Origin: Musa acuminata AAA Group
Lineage: Eukaryota > Streptophyta > Magnoliopsida > Zingiberales > Musaceae
NCBI RefSeq assembly: GCF_036884655.1
Contig: NC_088342.1
Location: 35,158,001 to 35,222,000 of the forward strand
Length of the DNA: 64,000 bases
Direction of reading: 5' to 3'
The position numbers and the translations under genes are program-made. Shown one piece after another: positions 55,938-64,000 of this stretch. Below the pieces are notes generated by a model. That model was given only the letters and a program-made list of their open reading frames with translations, was not told where the DNA came from and searched no databases. Positions within the stretch are counted from its first letter, which is position 1, and each line of letters opens with the position of its first letter.

Positions 55938-57135
55938 ATCAACTTAACCCTAATACATCATGCCATATTGGGTATTGGATCTTCATCCAACTACCCAAAC
56001 CTCTTAGATTAGTGGATCTCTATCCAATAATCTATTATTAGCTCTTATTGGATCTCATCTAGATGATCTAATAATTCAGGGGCTTATTGGATATCCAATA
56101 AGATAGGGGCTCCAACGGATATCTAATATCTGAACCTCTACTCGTCGTAATACCTACCATATGTGTATGACCATATAGGCCCAATATCGAGCTGATCGTG
56201 AGTCTTACTTGTCAGAACTCTTTCTGGCTTAGTAAATTTTTTATCTTCATAATAATTCACTCAACTCATCGACTATGAACGTACTAAGCCATTATGCTGC
56301 AGCCCCTAAATGATACAGGAGAATCTAATCTTTTGGACATATCTATCCTTAGTTATATTATATCTATAGTCCCTCATTCATCTAATATCCTATAGATTGT
56401 ATACCAGACATAGTGTTGTCAGACCCATATGGTTTCTACTTGAGTCTCACTCTAATTAGATTCTCCCAAAGAACTCTTTCTCTCTTAATTTGAATGACCT
56501 TGGCTAGGGATTCGTTTGAACAAGAACATATGAGATATTCCTCTCATGACACCAAGAGTGGATGATCCTCTATCGACACTCAATAGTCATTGTAAGGTTG
56601 GCTACCACTCCTGATGACTGATTGTGCTAGATCTGAAACTTCCATGCCTATAAGTTTCGTATCAAAGAGTGGAGTACTCATACAATACATTCTTGGTGTT
56701 TGACAATAGAATCACTGTCTGACAATGAGGCATCATTAACCATCCAACATCCGGATTAATCAATGAACTCATTCTCCACTGAGCACCTGCACTATAGCCC
56801 TTGTATCCTCATACGAGTAGTTATGAGACCAGCTACCTCCATCATATGAACGGGTATACAACACACCAGTCTATCTGATTATCTCAATGCCCCTTTCGAA
56901 TAACTTTTGACTAGGATTATTTAGGGTCTGTATTTAAAGGTGAATTGGTCTCATTATCATGATCTTATCACGATCCGACTCCCATTGCATAGATCCATGG
57001 ATATCATAATATATTCATACAACAAACAATATAAAATGATAAAATACTAAATAATATAATAAAAAGAAAGAATATGTATCATGTCACACGTGTTATCACT
57101 CATGTGATTGACTTGTAGAGCACTTATAACCAGCA
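55938..57135 (-). repeat. Solo LTR S, right part
   Basis: It matches the D LTR from 'tcaaaccctaa' onward with many substitutions and small indels, and ends AACCAGCA. GATTT follows at 57136-57140. Confidence 0.88.
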
Positions 57136-57140
57136 GATTT

Positions 57141-57549
57141 ATTATTTGATCTCCTATGATTCTTTTTGCTATTTACTATAGAGGAGATTTATCCGAATAA
57201 ATCATAATTTTTCTCTTGATTTTTTGATATTCTTAATTTAAGATTTATTTATTTCATATGACTCCTTTATGTTTATGATATATATACCCATTATCAAATT
57301 GATCTCTCTTCATTTTGTCTTTGTTATTAATATCTTTCGTAATTGGAACGTTGATATAAATTTTGCACCATTGTATCTTTTCTTTTTTTTTTGACAATGA
57401 CAAAAAGGGAGAGAAAAAATTGCTAAACTTACAATATCAAAAGCAAAAATTGATAACTTGCATATCTAAAAAGGAATTAAAAAACTTGCTAGCATGCTCA
57501 TCTCAAAGAGAAGCAAAAACTTGTTAGCTTGCATACTTATTTTATTTAT
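57141..57549 (+). other. Element X non-coding tail, right part
   Basis: It continues from 33266 and includes a polypurine-like 'acaatgacaaaaagggagag' (57393-57412) and 'gctagcatgctcatctc' words like those in the B tail. Confidence 0.68.
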
Positions 57550-57765
57550 ATAAGTCGAGATGATCAAACCACTATAAATTGATTTATATTTTATTTATGC
57601 TTTTCATTCATAATACAAACTGATTTACTTACTCACTATTTTTACACACGTTTTAAGTTAAACGTATTTTCAATACCGGTTTCATGGAATGAAATTGTTC
57701 AAATAGTAATTTTTTTAAAGCACTAATTTCCTTCCCCCGCTCTTAATGTCTTTACGGTCCTAATA
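57550..57765 (+). repeat. Element X 3' LTR fragment
   Basis: It matches 30682-30891 and ends CGGTCCTAATA. The first part of this LTR is missing. Confidence 0.72.
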
Positions 57766-57842
57766 TAAAAATATTAAAATGAAGAGTATTCTATAATTTG
57801 AGGTGGTTGCTGTTAAAATTAAGATGATTCATATCGAGTCGA

Positions 57843-57904
57843 ACCGAAAGATATTCGTGTGGATCTTATACGTACCGAAAGATATTCGTGTGGATCTTAT
57901 ACGT
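57843..57904. repeat. Perfect 31-bp tandem duplication
   Basis: Two exact adjacent copies begin 'accgaaagatattcgtgtgg'. They sit about 80 bp beyond the eroded end of X. Confidence 0.95.
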
Positions 57905-59244
57905 GTTTTATAGAAAACTTAACCGAAGATATCTGACATATTTTAAGGGATTTTAATTTTTTTCTTGTATCTCATGTGTATATTATAGAGAAGGAAATAA
58001 AAAAAATGATCATAAAGAGATTTTTTTTCTTTTTGGGAGGGGAGTGATAATCTTACTTGGACAATTTTATGCACTCTGGATTTACGAAGCACTTGTTGTA
58101 TTTTTACGGTTTAGTTAATATAAATTTATTTTAAAAATAATATTTAAAATACTGTAAATACCGTGAAATAAAGAACGATTTAATAAAACTTATGCATCGG
58201 AGTACAGTCGGGGGCTTATAGATAAAACTCTCCTCGTTGAGTGTCGTTACATCTTTTGTTTCTGTATGTTTTGCAAAAGTAAAAACAAAATATCAACCGT
58301 AATGAGTTAAAAAGTCCCCCAATATATATGTTGCAGATTAAGAACAAGACGAGAGATTGGAGGAGCAGTCCACTCGCCAAAAATTGGGTTACCTCCCCCT
58401 TGTCTTATATTTCTTATAGGTTTGGTTTATTTGAGAAACAACTAAGATCTACAAACCCACAATAGTACCGTCTCTTTTATCTGAGGCCCCAAATTAATTT
58501 GTGTGTGTCAGATTAATTAATTTTTGATAAAGAGGCAAATGGAAAAGTTGAAAACTTCCCACTGGCACTTGTAATTGTAATCAGCTCAGATTAACTTAGC
58601 CTATGTTATTGAATCTATCAGGTTTTAAGGACATCGAATCATCAAAAGCTATCATAAATAATACCAAAATTCCTGAATAAGAAATGATTTTAGGAGATAT
58701 AGAAGAATCCAACGATTCTATTTATTGTTTTCATTTTTCTTTATTGAGGATGTAACAAACATTAGTGTGACCACCGTTTGATTGGAAAGCCTTGATAAAT
58801 CTATTATGGAGTTCATCTAGAACAAATAATTATTAAAAAGTGATTTTTTTTTATGGATTTCAAGATTTGGACCACACATTGTAGTTTAGGGAACAAACTT
58901 GATGGCCCAAAATATTGGGATGAAAAGGCAAAAATATAATAGCATCCATAATAAAAACACTTTTCTTTTTTTTTTTTTCTTTAAAGAGTTGGATTGCACT
59001 ATAAAGCCGTAACTTTGGAATGAAAAGGAAAAGAAACATAAAATATTGAATATGTTTTCAATTTTTTATCAACATTTTTTTGAGTCAGGAATCACAAAAA
59101 TAAAAGTAAGGACGGAAAACACATGTTTCTCAATTATTTTTTCTTGGTAAACAAAAAATATTTTTTGAATTAACATTTCTAAATAATTGTTTATAAGATT
59201 TCGGGAACGCGTAACGTAGCATATGGTTGCGTTGCGTGTTTTAT

Positions 59245-59276
59245 CCAAACCCAAACCCAAACCCAAACCCAAACCC
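59245..59276 (+). repeat. (CCCAAA)n hexanucleotide run
   Basis: Five units about 300 bp upstream of the CCX start codon. It lacks the T of the plant telomere repeat CCCTAAA. Confidence 0.9.
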
Positions 59277-59578
59277 GGCAGAATGCGACCGGTCCGTTTC
59301 TCCAACCGCGAACCGTCGGGTCTTCGGGATGAACCGGTCTTTCCGGCTCGGACGATCGTCACGATTGAATCCCGTGGCGTCCAAAGTTCCCTGCCTCTGC
59401 CGAGCCTGGGAGAGCCAACCCGGTGCTTTTCCGCGTGGGTCCTCGAGTAGAAACATGCTGTCGCGTCGCCCGTCTCTTGGAGGCCAGTGATTGCCCGCCT
59501 GCCCACCCACCGACCCACTCGCTTTCCCATCTCCCCGCCCTCCGCCAGTGAGTGTCTTCTCCCCACCGTAACCGTGCC

Positions 59579-60601
59579 ATGAGGAGGTCATTGCTATGTT
59601 CTTCGATGAATCAGATGGCGCCCTCGTCCTTGTCCGCTTCCCCTTCCCCTTCCCCCTTCAAGTTAATAGGCATCTCCATCCTTCTACTCTCCTATTCCCT
59701 CTCGCTTCTCCTCTTCGCTCCCAGCCTCTCTCCATTCCTCTCCGACTCCGACTCCGACTCCAACTCCCGCTCCTCCTCTTCTCGCCTTCTACTCCAATAC
59801 CCATTGCCATCCGCTTCTTCTTCGTCTTGTTCTTCGGTGCTCGAATTGCCCCCTGACCGGCACTGCGCCTTCGCCCTCTCTCGATGCGGCCGCAGCGGCG
59901 GCGGGGGCGGGCTCGTCAACTACGCCGCAATCCACTTCTGCCTTTTCACCGGTCGCCCCCTCCTATCCCTCCCTGCCCTCGCCCTCCTCCTCCTCCTCCA
60001 CTTCTACTTCCTCGTCTCCGCCGCCCGCGACCACTTTACCCCCGTCGTCACCCGCCTCGTCGCCCACCTCCGCCTCTCCCCCAGCATGGCCGCCGTTACC
60101 CTCCTCGCCCTCGGCAACGGCTCCCCCGACCTCTTCGCCTCCGTTGCTGCCCTCCGCGGTGGCCACCCACGCACCGGCCTCGCTGCCATCCTCTCAGCCG
60201 GCGCCTTCGTCTCCGCCTTCGTCGTCGGCGCCGTGGCTATACTCGCCGGCCCTTTCCCCCTCGATCCAGGTCCCTTCGTGCGTGACGTCTTTTTCTACCT
60301 CGTCGCGGCCTCCGCCCTCTTCTACGTCTACCTTAGCGCCGAGATCTTCCTCTGGCAGGCGGTCGGCTTCATCCTCTTCTATATCTTTTTCGTTGGATTC
60401 GTCTTCTGGATGGATCTGGGGGTTCACGGCACGACAGACAAAAATGGGGAGCTGGAGATGGGTCTGGCAGTGGAAGGAGAGCAGGAGGCTTGGAAGAAGA
60501 AGGATTTCTTTACAGATACCGCCGACAAGGAATCTGAACGACCGGTGGGAAACATCGAGGAAGTGGAATCTGCATGGAGTCTTCATCGGGTGCTTCGAAA
60601 G
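59579..60601 (+). CDS. Cation/calcium exchanger (CCX family), first exon
   Basis: This exon encodes the N-terminal half (341 residues) of a CaCA-superfamily antiporter that exchanges Ca2+ or other cations for Na+, K+ or H+ across an internal or plasma membrane. The N-terminal hydrophobic segment (about residues 27-54) could be a signal or first membrane helix. A Ser- and Cys-containing loop follows, then a run of membrane helices (about 112-281). The alpha-1 repeat holds the ion-binding signature 'LALGNGSPDLFASVAAL' (GNGSPD at about 179-184). A hydrophilic, charged part begins near residue 287 and would be the start of the central cytosolic loop. The ATG at 59579 is the first in frame. The exon ends in AAG at a GTATGG donor, phase 0. 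The alpha-2 repeat must lie in later exons outside the window. Which CCX paralogue it is cannot be told. Confidence 0.9.
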
Positions 60602-61739
60602 GTATGGCTTCTATTCTGTAAATTGGTTCCCATAACATCTATGAACTTGTAACGAGCTTTGTGTCTTCTCTAGAGTAATATTTCTCTAGTTCTACACATT
60701 TACATCCAAATGTTTTCGAGGTTAAAATGTCTTATAGACAAAAGAATATGAAATCTAATACATTTATTCTATTGATAGCATAGATCCATTTACTCATTTT
60801 CCTGAAAACTGTTAATGTTGATTGCATTGTTAAAGTTTGGCAGGCACCAAAACTAGGTTAACATGAAAGCATCAGGCATTGTCGCTTGATTTTTGTGCTA
60901 GTATTAGTGAATAGAAGCACTGATGTCCTTTTGTTGGTTGTATATGGTTTGTTTCCTACTGGACATCATGCATCAAGCAGAGATGCATAATCCTTAGGCA
61001 TCACTTTGTCACACTAGGTATCCATAAACTTGGACTGGCCTGATTTATCCATAAACATATCGATTAGGTCTATTGGTAACTTTCTGGTTGATATAAAATG
61101 TTTACTCAACTCGTTAGCGTATCACCTGTCCTCCTAGGATTATATGATTTGTCATCATCACTTGAGCCTTTTGTCTGGTAGTTTCAGCATAGCCATACCT
61201 GTAGCCTTTATTAACCTTGATTAGCAATTACTATATTTTCAATAGTTCCTTTTGTTATCTGTTCAGTTGGGTTTTGGATTACCAACTGCATCAATTGTTT
61301 CTCTCTTATTTGTTTGGTGCAAGTGCTTCCTATTGATTGCAGAATAATTTTTAGTTGCCTCTTGTTTCTTGTGATAAATTAATGTGGTAGTTCCACATAA
61401 AGGGCTGGTAGCCTGGTTTAATATGCAGAAATCTAATGATGATTTTCCTTCTGATGTAATATGGTCTGAAGTAGATGTGATTTTAAGATCAGACCTTGAT
61501 TTCAATAATGCCCTTGTTACTTTTTCATATTAACTGATGTTTTTTGAGCTCTTAATAAGTTAATGCCATTTTCTTTATGTGATGGTACTTCGCTGGGTCA
61601 ATGCAGTATTTTCCTATTGACTTTAGTTCAAGATTTCTTTTAGTGGGTTTTTTCAGAATCTTGTGCAAGCTGGAGAGGTTGGGTAATTTGGAATTGATAT
61701 GACAAAGCCCATGTTGAGGAAGATTTTGTTGGATTTGTA

Positions 61740-62005
61740 TTAAAACAAATCATACAACAATATCAATAACTAGCCATAATGTTTTAATTATTTGGAGTTG
61801 GCTACATGAATTTTTTTTTCACAATTGAACTCTATACAAAGCAATATATTTAGTTAAATAATTAGTATTTAAGTCTTTATTTATAATTTATACTATAGTC
61901 TTCTTAGGTTTTCCGCTACCTCTCTATACACTACTATTATGAAATGTCTCATCTTTTCTAACTACAACATTTACAAGTCTTTTTAGAAAATATCCATACC
62001 ATGGT
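61740..62005 (-). mobile_element. Decayed LINE 3' end
   Basis: Minus-strand frames read 'DKDLNTNYLTKYIALYRVQ' followed, after a shift, by 'KKIHVANSK'. This matches the end of plant LINE ORF2 proteins, where a '...LT..MALDRAQWR.RIHVADP' motif closes the reverse transcriptase protein. Upstream 'REVAENLRRL' corresponds to the usual RGRPKK region. Heavily mutated. Confidence 0.6.
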
Positions 62006-62385
62006 TCTAATTCTCAAGTACTAAACGTGTACTAGTCTATGGCCGGGCCAGTACGAATTTGATCTATACTGGTGTACTATTACACGATATGCTGAAATGT
62101 GGCATGGTAACCAAGAGATTAGAAGGAGGAGAAGGAAAAGAAGAGGTGGAGGAGGAGAGAGGAAGAGGAGGAGAAAGAGCAGTAGTAGTACTGGGAGGTC
62201 TAGCAGTGTTGTGTGGCATGCGAGTCATGAGAGCTTGTATATGTCTGATGAGAGCTAAAACCCTGGCTGACTTCCTCAAAAAGATCAGATTGGACAAGGA
62301 GAAAAGCCCTGGTTTTCGTCATAGATGATTCCCTAAAGTAAATACTGTTTGATGGTATGTATTGATCCAAGCTGAATTAAGAATC

Positions 62386-62697
62386 ATGATCCATACTAAG
62401 GTATGCAATACAGTACCATACCGGTGTTTCGAGGTTGGCTCGGTATGATACGGTACCGGCGTATCGAGTGGTATATCAGGGCGTACCGAGCAGTACATCA
62501 AGACTTACTGAGCGATTTTAAATATTTCTTTCTCTTACGGTAGCACTGTAGCACTAAGTACTGCTACAGTATACACTGTAGTACTGTAGCACGGTCCGTC
62601 CGGTAGCGGATGGTCCGCGTACCGGTATACCGTCGGACCGGTATGTACCGCCCATACCGGGCGGTACCATTCGAAATTGCATACTATGATCCATACT
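62386..62697. mobile_element. Short terminal-inverted-repeat element (possible MITE)
   Basis: Perfect 9-bp inverted ends GTATGCAAT (62401-62409) and ATTGCATAC (62676-62684) enclose 284 bp rich in GGTACCG/CGGTACC words. A 12-bp direct repeat, ATGATCCATACT, lies just outside each end (62386-62397 and 62686-62697), a few bases away from the inverted ends. The interior has further inverted repeats. The superfamily is unknown. Confidence 0.6.
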
Positions 62698-63669
62698 ATT
62701 TTAAATGATTCGCTTCTCATGTTATCCTTTTCCAGAGTTACACTATATTGTTCACAAGTGAAACTTATTCTATCTTTTCTAGTAGCTTTATACACCCATC
62801 AACATTCTCATCTTATCTACATAAACATTTTGTATCTTGTTTCAATTTTTTTTTAATCTGTGTATATGAAACATTCTTATTTTATAGACATAAACATCTG
62901 TCAAAAAGGATTTTAAAAGTTCTATGTGCTCATCGGGTTCATTTTATGGACTGGTCCAATGCAAATGGTGAGAGACAGCTTTGGGATGTCCTGTTAGGGT
63001 GAGAGGTTGCTTCTAATTCCCCTTTCACAGAACATTCTCTTCTTATCTCTTGGCATAAACATTTTAAAACAAACATTGTCTTATAAAATTTTCTTAATCT
63101 AAAGAACACCCGGAGATCACATTGAACTCTTGAAGTCCCCTTTCCACTGTAACCATCCAGTTTTTACAATATCATGTTAACACAAATCATGTTAAAAAAT
63201 GATCTGTTAGATATTCTTCCTTCATCTTAATGTTACATGCTTAAGATTGATGATTTATAATCATGTGTGGTATTACTGTGTGTCATGCTACACATCTTGT
63301 CAACAGATAGGTTTATGTTGGATCTAGTCAAGAAGAGAAGGTAAAAATCTGGATGGTAGCAAAAAAAGGATGAGATGGTGAATCCCATCCACTATTATTC
63401 TTATTAAGGAACATAACATTTTTTTATGGTGAATTAAAACAATTGACCACTATTATTCTCATGGCTGTGGAGTACCAATCATAAGGCACTTACAAAGAAT
63501 GTTAGAACTAATCATCTTTTCTTCGTTAGCATCTGAGGCTTACCATGTGCAAGTTTTTCATTGTTTGATTATATCTGAGAGGATCAAATCGCTTCGCTAT
63601 TGGTTTCTGTCACTTCATCTATAGTTGAATCATAGAATGAGCTTTTGACAACTGCATAAAAACAAAAAA

Positions 63670-64000
63670 TCATCTGTCCCGACTATTTGGGATTATCTAA
63701 ATTGTTCTTTACGCACCATTGTGCTTTGATTGGGGCAATGCCTTCAGTTAAATTTAGAGTACTCAAGTATCTTGTTATTGTTTTAATAAAATTTTGTTTA
63801 GTCTTCATCCACTTTTCTAACATCTTTAATTTTAATTGTTACCTCTCCAACTAGGGTATTTAGGTCTCCTTTGGACATGATCATACCATCTTAATGGCAT
63901 CCCATCATCTTTTGTTTGAGTGACACATCATTGTTGGCTTTGTAAACATTTCTTATACAATCTTGTCTGATAACCCCACGCTCGCATCTCAACATCCTTA
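63670..64000 (-). mobile_element. Decayed LINE reverse transcriptase C-terminus
   Basis: On the minus strand 'MLRCERGVIRQDCIRN' (from the window edge) and 'RWYDHVQRRP' (about 63856-63885) match the common plant LINE motifs MLRW..G..R.D.IRN and RWFGHV.RRP. 'LNLTEGIAPIKAQW' and 'NNLDNPK' follow, close to the 3' end. Frameshifts and stops are present. It continues beyond the window. Confidence 0.75.

Larger units (their letters stand above)
33272..57135 (-). mobile_element. Solo LTR S (copia, same family as D), split by T1
   Basis: The left part is 33272-33630 and the right part 55938-57135, about 1.56 kb together. It is diverged but collinear with the D LTRs, from TGTAGGGAAATC to AACCAGCA. A perfect GATTT duplication flanks it (33267-33271 and 57136-57140), and no internal region is present. 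This is the signature of recombination between the two LTRs of an older copia insertion. T1 later landed inside it. Confidence 0.88.
30665..57765 (+). mobile_element. Element X: old Sirevirus-like element holding the S-T-C-D nest
   Basis: A truncated 5' LTR (about 30665-30891), a decayed primer site, gag with protease and integrase-start remnants, a non-coding tail and a truncated 3' LTR (about 57550-57765) are collinear on the plus strand. The LTR ends share 'ccaaaccactataaattgat' and finish in CGTAACA and CCTAATA. About 23.9 kb of later insertions (33272-57135) interrupts the tail. No clean target duplication was found, so both ends are probably eroded. Confidence 0.75.
57766..59578 (+). 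other. Intergenic and 5' flank of the CCX gene
   Basis: About 1.8 kb of host sequence, AT-rich up to about 59200 and GC-rich after it. A perfect 31-bp tandem repeat lies at 57843-57904 and a (CCCAAA)n run at 59245-59276. A possible TATA-like 'ctataaagcc' near 59000 is too far from the start codon to be called with confidence. The GC-rich stretch just before the ATG is probably 5' untranslated leader. Confidence 0.6.
60602..64000 (+). other. CCX first intron (continues past the window)
   Basis: It begins GTATGGCTTC. The sequence is AT-rich with no exon recognisable as CCX alpha-2. It carries two decayed LINE tails, a purine-rich stretch (62115-62185) and a terminal-inverted-repeat element, listed separately. 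At least 3.4 kb long. Confidence 0.7.

Noticed and set aside
59245..59276. Interstitial telomere-like repeat
   Set aside because: The unit is CCCAAA, without the T of CCCTAAA, and is only five copies long.
59552..59578. Upstream extension of the CCX frame to a GTG codon
   Set aside because: A GTG start is not credible in a plant nuclear gene. The first ATG is at 59579.
59884..60285. Arg/Pro-rich overlapping frames on both strands of the CCX exon
   Set aside because: Shadow frames of a GC-rich exon. Only the frame with membrane helices and the GNGSPD signature makes biological sense.
60602..64000. A second CCX exon inside the window
   Set aside because: No frame with the alpha-2 repeat or other CCX-like helices was found. 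Frames seen are short and AT-rich or belong to repeats.

Overview
This is a plant nuclear window, almost certainly from a monocot. The one host gene has a very GC-rich first exon and a long AT-rich intron. The repeat mix (Sirevirus-type, Angela-like copia and Reina-like gypsy) would suit a banana-family (Zingiberales) genome, but the species is my inference. About 56 kb of the 64 kb is a stack of LTR retrotransposons inserted into one another. Most boundaries can be placed to the base from TG...CA ends, tRNA-Met primer sites, polypurine tracts and target-site duplications (TSDs).

Left block, 1-22759. After an AT-rich stretch with a long (AT)n run comes a dead copia fragment, E copy 1. It is split at 1600 by Sirevirus-type element A (minus strand, 1600-19173, TSD ACGAG). 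A's 5' LTR is in turn split by a very young relative, B (plus strand, 10011-19033, TSD CTGAC). A and B keep only an open gag reading frame and have 2.3-2.6 kb LTRs packed with tandem repeats. E copy 1 and a piece of a further Sirevirus-like element, G, are then repeated as E copy 2 plus G, giving a roughly 2 kb tandem duplication.

Middle block, 22760-57765. G carries a degenerate Ty3/gypsy element, H (22815-27954, TSD AAAAC). Next lies X, an old Sirevirus-like element whose gag still shows a zinc knuckle. X holds a solo copia LTR, S (TSD GATTT). S is split by T1, a non-coding LTR element (TSD CCCT). T1 holds element C (TSD AATTG) and a second element of its own family, T2 (TSD GCTT). The right LTR of T2 is split by D, an almost complete Angela-like copia element (45519-54087, minus, TSD GTGGA). 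D has one nonsense codon, one small deletion and one frameshift in gag-pol. Its 5' leader carries four stem-loops with a constant tip and different but complementary lower arms.

Right block, 57766-64000. This is host sequence: about 1.8 kb of intergenic DNA, then exon 1 (59579-60601) of a cation/calcium exchanger (CCX family) on the plus strand. The rest of the window looks like its first intron, with two decayed LINE tails and a short terminal-inverted-repeat element. The other exons lie beyond the window.

Insertion order follows both nesting and LTR divergence judged by eye: T1 is older than T2 (about 4 percent), then D (about 1.2 percent) and A (about 1 percent), and B is youngest (4 differences seen in 2597 bp). 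No RNA gene, CRISPR array or bacterial-type feature is present.
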